A DNA stretch of 64,000 bases from Alcanivorax sp. 24 (GTDB taxonomy: Bacteria > Pseudomonadota > Gammaproteobacteria > Pseudomonadales > Alcanivoracaceae): the NCBI RefSeq assembly GCF_004360225.1, contig NZ_SNUA01000003.1:186001-250000 (forward strand), given 5' to 3'. Both the position numbers and the translations under genes were made by a program. Below are positions 24,741-34,937 of this stretch, piece by piece. How positions within the stretch are numbered: position 1 is the stretch's first letter; every line of letters starts with the position of its first letter. The notes under the pieces were generated by a model, which had not been told where the DNA came from, did no database searches, and saw only the letters and a program-made list of their open reading frames with translations.

Positions 24741-25561
24741 GCTGGCGGGAACGAGGGCTATTGTCCCGCGAGGCGGTTAGCGAGGAGGAACTGAGCGCCT
24801 TCGCCGACGGGGAATTACCACGCCGGCGGGCCCGCCGGGTGGCGGCGGGTATCCGGCGGCATCCGGCCTACGCGGATCGGCTGCGCGATTACTGGCGCCA
24901 TGACGAAACGCTGTGGCGCGCCTTCAGGGAGCAGAGCACCGCCGCGCCGTCGTCGTCTCCGACACAGGCCCCAAACACCGTTTCCCGGCGCCGCCGGCAG
25001 ATCGTCGGAGTTGCCGGCACCCTGGTGGCGGCGGGCGTGATGATGGCGATTTGGTGGCAAACACCGGCCACGTCTCCGGCCACCACGGAGCCCGCTATCG
25101 ACCTGACCCAGGCCATCGTCCATGCCTTCAGCAATCCCGCCGTGATACCCGATACCGCCGCGGCCCCGGCGCTGCCGCTGGATCGCCTGGGTCTGAGCGC
25201 GTCCGGTCAACAGCCGCTACTGGTTTCCGGACAGCATATTCAGGAGTATCGCTTCGAGAACGCCGAGGGACGACGCGTGGCACTGTATGAGATAGGGCAG
25301 AGCGCCCCGGGAGATAGCTGGCTGCATGTGCTGACCCAGTCACCGGTCACCCTGGTGCGCTGGAGCCAGAACGGGCGTGGTTATGTACTGGCCGCCAACA
25401 GCGACCCATTGAAGGTGGCGCAACTGGCACTGGGCATCCACGATGCCCTGTCCAGGACGGCGCGCGCCACCCCCGGCGCCACTCCGCCGCAAGGCGCCCA
25501 CGGCCCCGCCGGGTCAGCCGGCGGTACGGCGACGCCGCGAGATGATATCAGCGAGATGTAG
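24737..25561 (+). CDS. Single-pass anti-sigma factor with periplasmic domain
   Basis: The product is 274 residues. The cytoplasmic N-terminus (1-66) has the anti-sigma pattern EEELSAFADGELPRRRARRV...YWRHDETLW. It lacks the HxxxCxxC zinc motif; there is no cysteine in that region. One membrane helix follows at about 88-107. The periplasmic part has a folded-looking segment (LLVSGQHIQEYRFENAEGRRVALYEIG...) with MucB/RseB-like flavour and ends in a Gly/Pro/Ala-rich tail. It overlaps the sigma gene by four bases. It probably holds the sigma factor at the membrane until an envelope signal releases it. Confidence 0.85.
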   Translation: MSWRERGLLSREAVSEEELSAFADGELPRRRARRVAAGIRRHPAYADRLRDYWRHDETLWRAFREQSTAAPSSSPTQAPNTVSRRRRQIVGVAGTLVAAGVMMAIWWQTPATSPATTEPAIDLTQAIVHAFSNPAVIPDTAAAPALPLDRLGLSASGQQPLLVSGQHIQEYRFENAEGRRVALYEIGQSAPGDSWLHVLTQSPVTLVRWSQNGRGYVLAANSDPLKVAQLALGIHDALSRTARATPGATPPQGAHGPAGSAGGTATPRDDISEM

Positions 25562-25582
25562 GCTGGAGAGTGATCGCCGGAC

Positions 25583-25614
25583 ACGAAAAAGCCCGCTTGA
25601 GCGGGCTTTTTCGT
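25583..25614. terminator. Bidirectional intrinsic terminator between anti-sigma gene and pntB
   Basis: Perfect 14-bp arms ACGAAAAAGCCCGC and GCGGGCTTTTTCGT around a TTGA loop. The A-run and T-run flank the GC stem on both strands, so it can stop transcription from either side. Confidence 0.92.
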
Positions 25615-25641
25615 TGAAGCGAACTTGAAGAAAAGCGTCGA

Positions 25642-27024
<1,383 letters not shown>

Positions 27025-27027
27025 TGC

Positions 27028-27303
27028 TTACTTCCTCTTGAACATCGCCAGCATTCGATTGGTCACCATGAAGCCACCAATCACGTTGATGGTAGCCAGT
27101 ACCACGGCGATGAAACCCAGCACCTTCACCAGCAGCCCGGCGTCGGAACCGGCGGCGATCAGCGCGCCCACCAGCGTAATACCGGAGATGGCATTGGAGC
27201 CCGACATCAGCGGGGTATGCAGGGTGGGGGGAACTTTGGTGATCAGCTCCACGCCGAGAAAGATGGCCAGCACGAAAAGCGTTAGTTCGGCTACGAAGTC
27301 CAT
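27028..27303 (-). CDS. pntAB: NAD(P) transhydrogenase alpha part 2 (membrane segment)
   Basis: The product is 91 residues with three hydrophobic helices and PPTLHTPLMSGSNAISGI, the conserved PntA C-terminal membrane signature. In this lineage the alpha subunit is split into a soluble NAD domain and this membrane piece. The start follows GGAGGAGAAG, and its ATG shares one base with the pntAA stop (TAATG). Confidence 0.93.
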   Translation of the reverse strand: MDFVAELTLFVLAIFLGVELITKVPPTLHTPLMSGSNAISGITLVGALIAAGSDAGLLVKVLGFIAVVLATINVIGGFMVTNRMLAMFKRK

Positions 27304-28517
27304 TACTTCTCCTCCTTCCCGTTGTCGGCATCCGCCGCCTCGGGTTCCGGTTTCTCCAGCGCGGGCAGACCAAGCAGCTCACGCAGGCGTGTGTGCGGCA
27401 CGTCGCCGTTGTGGCTGATAACGGTATCCGCCACGATCTGGTCCTCGAAGTCCAGCGCCAGCTCACCCTGGTCGTTAAGCAGCAGGTTGAGCAGGTTCTC
27501 CATGTTCTTGCCGAACATCTGGCTGGCATGGTGCGGCACGGTGGAGGGCACGTTTTCTGGACCGATGATGGTCACGCCATGTTCGACCACGGTTTTGCCG
27601 GACTGGGTCAGTTCACAGTTACCACCCCGTTCCGCGGCCAGATCGACGATCACCGAACCCGGCTTCATCGCCTTGACCATGTCGGCGGTGACCAGGATCG
27701 GACTCTTGGCGCCCGGCACCGCCGCGGTGGTGATCACCACGTCCATTTCCTTGATCACGTCGGTCATCAGCTCACGCTGACGCTTGAGGAAATCCTCGCC
27801 CTGGGCTTTGGCGTAACCGCCACTGCCTTCCGCTTCGCCGGTATCCAGATCCAGCTCCACCGGCTTGGCGCCAACGGACAGGATTTGCTCACGGGCAGCA
27901 GGGCGGACGTCATAGGCCTCGACCACCGCGCCGAGGCGCTTGGCGGTGGCACAGGCCTGCAGACCAGCGACGCCAGCCCCCATGACAAACACCCGCGAAG
28001 CGTTCAGCGTGCCGGCGGCGGTCATGTTCATGGGGAACATACGGTTGGCGGTGGCCGCCGCAAGCAGAACGCATTTGTAGCCCGCGATCATTGCCATGGA
28101 GGACAGCACGTCCATGGCCTGGGCCCGGGTAATCCGCGGCACCAGTTCCAGAGCAATGCCGGTGACATTGCTCTGAGCCAGTTGCTGGGCGAAACCCGGG
28201 TTGGCCAGGGGATCGGTCATGCCGATGAGGAACTGTCCGCTCTTCATCTTGTCCAAATCGTCCTGGCCATTGGTCGTATTGCTGCCTGGCGTCTGCACCT
28301 GCAGGATAGCCTGGGCGCTGGAGAAGATTTGATCCCGGTCAGCAAGCTTGGCACCGGCGGCTTCATATTGGCCGTCGGTAAAACCGGCGGCGACGCCGGC
28401 ACCCGTTTCAACGAGGAATTGGATATCGTGCTTTTTCAATAAAGCCGCGATATTGGCGGGCGTCAGGGCGACGCGCTCCTCGCCGGGGCGAATTTCCTTG
28501 GGAACACCGATAATCAC
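27303..28517 (-). CDS. pntAA: NAD(P) transhydrogenase alpha part 1 (soluble NAD-binding subunit)
   Basis: The product is 404 residues from GTG 28517 (VIIGVPKEIRPGEERVALTP). The alanine-dehydrogenase/PNT N-terminal domain is followed by the NAD-binding motif VMGAGVAGLQACATAKRLGA and the family loop AYDVRPAAREQ. The C-terminus is acidic and Pro/Glu rich. A much longer frame continues upstream into the palindromic element, but those residues are not family-like. The purine-rich GGGGG before the GTG may serve as ribosome site. The promoter must lie in the 95 bases before the palindromic element or beyond it. Confidence 0.93.
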   Translation of the reverse strand: MIIGVPKEIRPGEERVALTPANIAALLKKHDIQFLVETGAGVAAGFTDGQYEAAGAKLADRDQIFSSAQAILQVQTPGSNTTNGQDDLDKMKSGQFLIGMTDPLANPGFAQQLAQSNVTGIALELVPRITRAQAMDVLSSMAMIAGYKCVLLAAATANRMFPMNMTAAGTLNASRVFVMGAGVAGLQACATAKRLGAVVEAYDVRPAAREQILSVGAKPVELDLDTGEAEGSGGYAKAQGEDFLKRQRELMTDVIKEMDVVITTAAVPGAKSPILVTADMVKAMKPGSVIVDLAAERGGNCELTQSGKTVVEHGVTIIGPENVPSTVPHHASQMFGKNMENLLNLLLNDQGELALDFEDQIVADTVISHNGDVPHTRLRELLGLPALEKPEPEAADADNGKEEK

Positions 28518-29019
28518 CTGCGTTACCCCCGTTTTATATGGTTTGTTGGGCAGCCCCCATGCCACGGCAATAGCCGGAAATACACAGGGGCCCTCACAAA
28601 AAGGCCGGTTAGGAGCCTGTTCAAAGTCTCTACGCCGCCGCGTTGCCGCTGGAAAAACCGCCAGAGGGCGTTGGGGACTGCAGGCTCTGGTGGTTCCAAA
28701 GTCAAAGGCCACAACGCCCTCTGGCGGTTTTTCCAGCGCAACCCGAAGGGCCGGGCCCACTTTCTCCAGGTGGAGAGTGCCGTCAGACCGCGATTACGCT
28801 TGTTTATGTAGAGTGACTACACCGCACAATCGAAATCACGCCCTGACGACACTCTCTACCAAGTAGAAAGGGAACTCCGGCGCGGTGGCGTAGAGACTTT
28901 GAACAGGCTCCAAGAAAACCGGCCGTCGAGCAGGCTGCTAACCTTATTGTGGAGTGGCGAGCTTGGCAAACAAGAAATCGCGGTTTGACGGATAGATGGC
29001 TAGATTTTGATCATAAAGA
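28518..29019. other. Intergenic region holding palindromic element copy 2
   Basis: This 502-base gap separates two minus-strand units, the ABC1 kinase and pntAA. Its middle 300 bases are the palindromic element. The element is flanked by GGCCGGTT (28603-28610) and AACCGGCC (28917-28924), an extra 8-bp inverted repeat outside the main arms. The remaining 95 bases before pntAA and 95 bases after the ABC1 stop show no gene. Confidence 0.6.
28612..28911. repeat. Palindromic element, copy 2 (long form with internal hairpins)
   Basis: Outer arms of 31 bases, 28612-28642 and 28881-28911, match at 30 of 31 positions and begin GGAGCCTGTTCAAAGTCTC, related to the ends of copy 1. Inside is a second perfect 27-bp inverted repeat (28647-28673 with 28712-28738), then the 44-base core shared with copy 1 (28734-28777). 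A weaker stem follows (around 28781-28794 with 28841-28854). No coding frame of note. The nested stems would fold into a branched RNA if transcribed from the upstream ABC1 gene. Confidence 0.75.
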
Positions 29020-30450
29020 TCATGATTTCTTCGCATTTTTGCTTAATTGTTGATCAACACGGGCCTTGTCATCATCTTCATGCATATGGATAAAAGGACC
29101 CAGGATGGTATCGCCACGCACCTGCGCTTTGATGACATGCAAAAAAGTGTAAGCCCCCAGTAACTTCCTGAGCAGAAAGATAAATTCCTTCGGCGGTACG
29201 TCGAAGTGCACGGACAGAGCGTTGCGGCTGGCGCGATTCAGCACCCGGCTGGGCAGGTTGCTTTCCCCCCACAGATATTCCCCTTTCTCATTGACCACCG
29301 ACGCCGGCGGCGGAAAGCGCTCCGGGTCCTGCAAGGCCTCAATGGCCTCGAAGCAGAGACCGGCGAAATCCTCCTGCACCCGGCGAGGAGGGTCGCCGGA
29401 AAGGAAATGCAGCGCCTTCATTGCCCGCACCAGGCGCTCCGTATCGTGGTACCAGGCACCGCGAATCATCTCCCGGCCGGGGCCCAGCACCTCGTCATCG
29501 AAATCACGGATGGCACCGAAGTCCAGCAGCACAATGCGGTCGTGGCCTTCCGCATCGATCTGCAACAGATAATTGCCGAAGTTCGGATCGGTCTGCATCT
29601 TGTTCCACTCGAATACCTCCCGACAGCACAGCTCCATGATCGCGCGGCCGAGAAAATTGCGGCGTTCCTGGCTCAGGGCCACCACTTTGGGGTCACTGAT
29701 ATGCAGCCCCTCCTCGAAGGAAAGGCACAAAATGTTGTGGGAGGAGTACTCGGAAAACACTTCAGGAACGATGAAGCGGGGGTCCTCGCGCAACGCTTCA
29801 CGGAAATGGCGAGTGGTGTGGGCCTCGAGATCATAGTCCACCTCCCGGCCAAGCATGGCACGCACCTCATCCAGCCACTGATTGAACTGGTCGGTGATCG
29901 GCACCAGCCGACTCAGTTTTAGCAGCCGCACCAGGGCGCGCATATCCGAGTCTATGGCGTCGGCGACTCCGGGATATTGCACTTTCAACACCAGCTCGCG
30001 GCCATCCTTTTTGCGCCGGGCGCGATGAACCTGCCCCAGACTGGCGGCACCAAGCGGCTCCGGATCCACGTCCAGTTCCGCCAGTTTCACAGTACCCAGC
30101 TGCTGTTTGAGGTGGCGCTCCATGGCCGGCCACTCAAGCGCGGCGGTGTCGTTTTCCAGTGTGTGCAAGGCGGCGGTGACTTCCTCGGGAAGGAAATGCT
30201 CGCCGAACAGGGCCATCATTTGCCCGATTTTCACCACCGAGCCCTTCAATTCACCCAACTCAGCCACCAATTCCTCGGCCCGTTGAGAGAGAATGGCTTT
30301 CCGTCTTTCCTCTCGCTTGTCCGGGGAGGAGAACAAGGTACCGGCACTGGCGGTGGCGTAGCGGGCACCAGCGAGAAAGCCGGCGCGGGCAAGGGTAAAT
30401 CGCCGTTCCAAAGAACCGGTTTTAACCCTCTTGACGGTTTTTCGTGCCAT
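29020..30450 (-). CDS. ABC1/UbiB-family atypical kinase, second copy
   Basis: The product is 476 residues from ATG 30450. The family motifs are present: ELKGSVVKIGQMMALFG, PLGAASLGQVHRARRKKDGRELVLKVQYPG, KMQTDPNFGNYLL and IVLLDFGAIRDFDDE. It lacks the two C-terminal membrane helices of UbiB and of the paralogue at 12555-14219, so it belongs to the soluble AarF/ADCK-like branch. Function is likely in quinone or lipid metabolism, unproven. The two copies share only the family motifs and are not recent duplicates. Confidence 0.85.
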   Translation of the reverse strand: MARKTVKRVKTGSLERRFTLARAGFLAGARYATASAGTLFSSPDKREERRKAILSQRAEELVAELGELKGSVVKIGQMMALFGEHFLPEEVTAALHTLENDTAALEWPAMERHLKQQLGTVKLAELDVDPEPLGAASLGQVHRARRKKDGRELVLKVQYPGVADAIDSDMRALVRLLKLSRLVPITDQFNQWLDEVRAMLGREVDYDLEAHTTRHFREALREDPRFIVPEVFSEYSSHNILCLSFEEGLHISDPKVVALSQERRNFLGRAIMELCCREVFEWNKMQTDPNFGNYLLQIDAEGHDRIVLLDFGAIRDFDDEVLGPGREMIRGAWYHDTERLVRAMKALHFLSGDPPRRVQEDFAGLCFEAIEALQDPERFPPPASVVNEKGEYLWGESNLPSRVLNRASRNALSVHFDVPPKEFIFLLRKLLGAYTFLHVIKAQVRGDTILGPFIHMHEDDDKARVDQQLSKNAKKS

Positions 30451-30674
30451 ATTTGCGCGCACTCCAAGATCTGCTAAGGCGATGGCATCAGCCACGGACG
30501 GCGGCGCGGAACCACCCGCCACCAATCGTGGTTAATAGAGGGCAGTGTAGCCCGGCTCCGATCCTAGTGGTATGGCAGCGCCAACAACAAGGCGCCGCCG
30601 GTATCGCCAGAAACAGGTGCAAACAACAACCCGGCGCCGCCAGCGGCGCCCCGGCTCGGGAGAACGGAAACGTT

Positions 30675-31448
30675 ATGACGACAACCTGGATTCTGCTACG
30701 CGGGCTGATCCGTGAGCAGGCCCACTGGCAGGGCTTTGACCGCCATCTGGCGGATGTGCTGGGAGGAGAGCACGAGGTTCGCTGTGTCGATCTGCCCGGC
30801 AATGGCCAGCGTTATCATGAGCGTAGCCCCACCACGGTGGCGGAGATGGTGGACGCCGCCCGTGCCGAGTTGGGCGATGAGGTGCTGAGCCGGCGGCCCA
30901 GACTGGTGGCCCTGTCCCTCGGCGGCATGGTGGGAATGGACTGGCTGCGGCGTTTCCCAGGTGAGCTTGGTGGCGCCGCGCTGATTAATAGCAGCACGGC
31001 ACGTTTCAGTCCTTTCCATCAGCGCCTGCGGGCGCGCAATTATCCACGCCTGCTGCGCGATGTGTTGCTAAGCCGGGACACCGAAAACAAGGAGCGGGCG
31101 ATCCTTGAGCTCACCACTAATCTGCTGGCGCCGGAGCGCCTGACGGAGGTGGCCCGGGAATGGGCCTTGATTGCCGGCGGACGGCCGGTATCCACGGCCA
31201 ACAGCCTTCGCCAGCTATGGGCCGCCGCCCGCTTCCAGGCTCCGGCGCGGCTGCCCGGGAGCAGCCCGGTGCTTATCGTGAATGGCGGTGGGGACCGTCT
31301 GGTGAGTCCATGCTGCTCACAAGCGCTGGCCCGGGCCTGGAACCGGCCACTGAGCGTCCACCCGGAGGCCGGTCACGATCTCTCCCTGGACGCGCCGGAC
31401 TGGCTGGCGCGAGAGTTGAAGAGCTGGGTGGTGACTCCGGGGGCCTGA
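30675..31448 (+). CDS. Alpha/beta-fold hydrolase
   Basis: The product is 257 residues. The nucleophile elbow is LVALSLGGMVGMDWL (Ser in SLGG), the aspartate region is VLIVNGGGDRLVS and the histidine is in PEAGHDLSLDAP. The fold is an esterase/thioesterase/peptidase-like hydrolase without a distinctive substrate motif. It is transcribed divergently from the ABC1 kinase across a 224-base gap in which I see no gene. It ends 12 bases before the converging prc gene. Confidence 0.8.
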   Translation: MTTTWILLRGLIREQAHWQGFDRHLADVLGGEHEVRCVDLPGNGQRYHERSPTTVAEMVDAARAELGDEVLSRRPRLVALSLGGMVGMDWLRRFPGELGGAALINSSTARFSPFHQRLRARNYPRLLRDVLLSRDTENKERAILELTTNLLAPERLTEVAREWALIAGGRPVSTANSLRQLWAAARFQAPARLPGSSPVLIVNGGGDRLVSPCCSQALARAWNRPLSVHPEAGHDLSLDAPDWLARELKSWVVTPGA

Positions 31449-31460
31449 AGCGGCGCGGCC

Positions 31461-33575
31461 TCAGTCCCGTTTGTCAGCCACTCTTTGGGCCTGCGCCAGC
31501 TCGATCATATCCGCCAGGATGTGGCCGGTCTCACGCAGATAGGGGTCTTTCTTCATCGGATCCTCCGCCGCTTCCGGATCCAGTGCCCGTTGCTCTTCCA
31601 GCGTACGCAGCTCCGCCATGTCCTTCAGCGGTTCCTCATGGCGGGCTTCGCGGCGGGCGTTTTCAATATTCAGACGGCGCTGATCGAAGCCCTCCTGCCA
31701 AGACTCCCGGCTGGCCGCGTTCAGCGTCACTTCCTTGCGTTCCCGGGCCTCGTCCAGCAAGGCCCGCAGCTCCTCCACATAGACGAACTCCGGATCCTTC
31801 TCGATGCGCCGCTCATGACGCTGACGCAAGGTTTGCAGGAACGGCATCAGATCCGCCACCTGCTGATAGTCCGCGGAGTCGATTTCGTCCCAGGGCAGGG
31901 CATTGGGCAGAGCGCCTTCGCCCACCTCGTTGGTATCGATCAGCGACGGCATCAGCAGGTCCGGCACAATGCCCAGGTTCTGATTGCTGGAACCGGACAC
32001 CCGATAGAACTTGGCGTTGGTCATTTTCAGTTTGCCGTGATTCAGATCCAGCAGGGTTTGCACCGTTCCCTTGCCATAGGTGGGCTCGCCAACGATCAAC
32101 GCACGCCCATAGTCCTGCATGGCGCCGGCGAAGATTTCCGAGGCGGAAGCGCTGTAACGGTTCACCAGAACCGCCATCGGGCCGGTGTAGAGCATGCCCG
32201 GGTACTGGTCGTTCTCGACACTGACCCGGCCGGATGATTCACGCACCTGCACGGTGGGACCACGATTGATGAACAGGCTCACCAGCTTGTTGACTTCCAG
32301 CAGCGAGCCGCCGCCATTGTTGCGCAGGTCAATGATCAGGCCGTCCGGATTCTGCTTGCGCAATTCCACCAACAGCTTGGCCACGTCCCGGGTAGTACTG
32401 GTGTAGTTCGGGTCGCCGCGGTGAAAGGCATTGAAGTCGAGGTAGAAGGCCGGAATTTCGATGATGCCCAGCTTGATGTTCTCGCCGTCGTGATTCAGTT
32501 CAATCACTTCCTTCTTGGCGGCCTGTTCCTCCAGCACCACTTTGTTCCGCACTATGGTGATCGTGCGGGTACTGTGCTCTCCCGCGCCACCAGCCGGAAT
32601 GATCTCCAGTCGCACCTCCGAGCCCTTGGGGCCACGGATCATATCTACCACTTCATCCAGGCGCATGCCGACCACGTCGACGATGGCATCTTTTTCACCC
32701 TGGCCAACCCCGATGACGCGATCCGCTGGTTTCAATTGCCCGGCCTTCGCGGCGGGACCGCCCGGCACCAGCCGCACCACCTTGGTGTAGCCATCCTCGT
32801 ACTGCAACACGGCGCCGATGCCTTCCAGGGAGCGGCTCATGCTGATGTCGAAGTTCTCTGAATTGTGCGGGGTGAAATAATTGGTGTGCGGGTCGAACGT
32901 CTGCGCCAGCGCGTTCATATAGAGCTGAAACACATCCTCGGAACTGTTTTGCTGCACCCGGCTGAGTTGACCTTCGTAGCGGCGCACCAGACGGTCCTGG
33001 ATTTCACTCTCCGGAGTGCCATTAAGGCGCATGGACAGTACGGAATTACGCAGATAGTCATCCCAGATTTGATCCAGGGCCTGCTGATCCGGCGCCCAAT
33101 CGGCTTTGGTTCGGTCCACCAGCACTTTGCGGTCGCTGCTGAACTGCCATTTATCGATATCACCACGCAACTGCGTCAGCGCTTTCTGCAAACGGTGTTC
33201 CACCCGCTGCTGAAAACGGTTGAAGATGGTGTAGCCCGCTTCCAGAGTGCCTCTTCGCAACTGATCGTCGAGCTGATCGCGATAGCGGTTGAATTCACCG
33301 ATATCCTCGGCGGTGAAGTACAGGCGGCTCGGATCCAGATCCTTGATGTATTGGTCCAGCATCTGCCCGGACAGGGAATCATTGAAATCCAGCCGCCGGT
33401 AATGCAATTTCAGGCGATCGACGATTTCCTTCGCCGCTTCCCGATGCACTTTATCCGGCTTGATGCTGCCCTGGACCTCCGGCGCCGCCGCCTGCAGGCC
33501 GTCTCCAATATGCAGGGCGCCGCCCAGCAGCAACCCGGCGACGATCAAGGCACTCAGCTTGCGAATTACGCTCAT
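31461..33575 (-). CDS. prc: Tail-specific periplasmic protease Prc (Tsp)
   Basis: The product is 704 residues from ATG 33575, giving a clean signal peptide (MSVIRKLSALIVAGLLLGGALHI). It is followed by the Prc N-terminal helical domain, a PDZ domain (about 240-330) and the S41 protease core with IIDLRNNGGGSLLEVNKL, NRYSASASEIFAGAMQDYGRALIVGEPTYGKGTVQ (catalytic Ser in SASASE, Lys in YGKG). A C-terminal DUF3340-like region completes it. Prc processes penicillin-binding protein 3 and degrades lipoprotein-linked hydrolases. A longer upstream frame was rejected. Confidence 0.94.
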   Translation of the reverse strand: MSVIRKLSALIVAGLLLGGALHIGDGLQAAAPEVQGSIKPDKVHREAAKEIVDRLKLHYRRLDFNDSLSGQMLDQYIKDLDPSRLYFTAEDIGEFNRYRDQLDDQLRRGTLEAGYTIFNRFQQRVEHRLQKALTQLRGDIDKWQFSSDRKVLVDRTKADWAPDQQALDQIWDDYLRNSVLSMRLNGTPESEIQDRLVRRYEGQLSRVQQNSSEDVFQLYMNALAQTFDPHTNYFTPHNSENFDISMSRSLEGIGAVLQYEDGYTKVVRLVPGGPAAKAGQLKPADRVIGVGQGEKDAIVDVVGMRLDEVVDMIRGPKGSEVRLEIIPAGGAGEHSTRTITIVRNKVVLEEQAAKKEVIELNHDGENIKLGIIEIPAFYLDFNAFHRGDPNYTSTTRDVAKLLVELRKQNPDGLIIDLRNNGGGSLLEVNKLVSLFINRGPTVQVRESSGRVSVENDQYPGMLYTGPMAVLVNRYSASASEIFAGAMQDYGRALIVGEPTYGKGTVQTLLDLNHGKLKMTNAKFYRVSGSSNQNLGIVPDLLMPSLIDTNEVGEGALPNALPWDEIDSADYQQVADLMPFLQTLRQRHERRIEKDPEFVYVEELRALLDEARERKEVTLNAASRESWQEGFDQRRLNIENARREARHEEPLKDMAELRTLEEQRALDPEAAEDPMKKDPYLRETGHILADMIELAQAQRVADKRD

Positions 33576-33713
33576 GGACTCACTCAATGATTCATTTACT
33601 GGCAGTATACGGGAACCTCTGATTAATTCGTATGGGAGGTCCTGATTTGTGTGTGACCACCGCCACGCCATCCGCCACCATGCCATCCACCACCATGGAG
33701 AGCACCGCACACC

Positions 33714-34937
33714 ATGCATCGCCTGTTTACCGGCTTCTTCCTGATCGGCATCGCCGGCGCCATCCTGCAACTGCTGCTCGGTGATACCGGAGCTCCCGCC
33801 CGCGTGGTGGGCGCGCTGTGGGAAGCGGCCGATCTGGCGGTTCAGGTCAGTCTCGGGCTGATCGGCGTGCTGGCGCTGTGGAGCGGCCTGTTCCGTCTGG
33901 CCGAGCAGAGCCGTCTCGCCGACCGGCTTGCCGCTCTGGTCCAACCGATACTCCATCGTCTGATGCCATCGGTGCCGGAAGGTTCACGAGCCGGCGCCGG
34001 CATTTCCATGAACATGGCCGCCAACATGCTTGGACTGGACAACGCCGCCACGCCGTTGGGCCTGAAGGCGATGAACTCGCTGCAGGAAAGCAATCCACGG
34101 CCGCGAACGGCCAGCGATGCCCAGATCATGTTCCTGGTGCTGAATACCTCGGCGGTGACACTGGTGCCGGTAACCGTCTTGCTCTACCGCACCCAGCAGG
34201 GCGCGGCGGATCCCGCCGACATCTATTTGCCCATGTTGATGGCCACCACCGCGTCCACTTTTGTCGGCGTGGCGCTGACCGCCCGCCTGCAGGGTATACG
34301 ACTGCGGGATCCGGTATTGCTGGCCGTCGCCGGCGTCTGGTTGGGCGTGCTCGGATTGCTCGGGCTGGCGGTGTGGTGGGTGCCGGCCGAGGCCAGCGCC
34401 CAGATTTCCAGTCTGCTTGGCAACGGCCTGTTGCTGACGGTGATCGGCGCTTTCTTCGTGGCGGCCTGGCGGGCCCGGGTGGACAGCTATGACGCTTTCA
34501 TCGAGGGTGCCAAGGAAGGGTTCACCCTGGCGGTGAGGCTGATTCCGTACCTGGTGGCGATGCTGGCCGCCATCGCCATGCTGCGCGCCAGCGGTGTGCT
34601 CGAAGCCGTGTTATCGGCGATCCGGCATGCCGCCCTTTGGCTTGGTTGGGATACCCGTTTCGTTGACGCCCTGCCCGTGGCTTTACTGAAACCATTAAGC
34701 GGGTCCGGCGCCCGCGCCGCCATGCTGGATGTCATGCACACGCAAGGCGTGGATTCGCTGGCGGGCCGCATGGCGGCAGTGATGCAGGGCTCCACCGAGA
34801 CGACTTTTTACGTTCTCGCCGTCTACTTTGGCAGTGTGGGAGTGCGAAACTTCCGCTATGCGTTGTGGTGCGGCCTGGCCGCCGACGCGGCCGGCCTGAT
34901 CACGGCGATTCTGATGAGCTACCTGTTTTTCGGTTGA
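33714..34937 (+). CDS. SpmA-SpmB-like nucleoside-recognition (gate) domain membrane protein
   Basis: The product is 407 residues with two halves, each with a Gate domain: GAGISMNMAANMLGLDNAATPLGLKAM in the first (SpmA-like), and LIPYLVAMLAAIAMLRASGVL with KPLSGSGARAAMLDVM and GSTETTFYVLAVYFGSVGVR in the second (SpmB-like). In Bacillus these are two spore-maturation proteins; Gram-negative bacteria often have a fused form of unknown function. The start follows GGAGAG. Its last 38 bases overlap the converging alkB gene. Confidence 0.85.
   Translation: MHRLFTGFFLIGIAGAILQLLLGDTGAPARVVGALWEAADLAVQVSLGLIGVLALWSGLFRLAEQSRLADRLAALVQPILHRLMPSVPEGSRAGAGISMNMAANMLGLDNAATPLGLKAMNSLQESNPRPRTASDAQIMFLVLNTSAVTLVPVTVLLYRTQQGAADPADIYLPMLMATTASTFVGVALTARLQGIRLRDPVLLAVAGVWLGVLGLLGLAVWWVPAEASAQISSLLGNGLLLTVIGAFFVAAWRARVDSYDAFIEGAKEGFTLAVRLIPYLVAMLAAIAMLRASGVLEAVLSAIRHAALWLGWDTRFVDALPVALLKPLSGSGARAAMLDVMHTQGVDSLAGRMAAVMQGSTETTFYVLAVYFGSVGVRNFRYALWCGLAADAAGLITAILMSYLFFG

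Noticed and set aside
28518-28760. N-terminal extension of pntAA through the palindromic element
   Set aside because: The transhydrogenase family starts at the GVPKEIRPGE region; the extension translates repeat DNA.
28612-28911. Palindromic element as a complete insertion sequence
   Set aside because: At 300 bases it holds no transposase frame; only a MITE or structural repeat is possible.
29007-29022. TTGATCATAAAGATCA as an FNR-like box near the end of the ABC1 kinase gene
   Set aside because: Half-sites are not at the N4 spacing and it lies at a 3' end, not a promoter.
33576-33956. 127-codon upstream extension of prc
   Set aside because: It would bury the signal peptide; ATG 33575 gives a normal Prc start.
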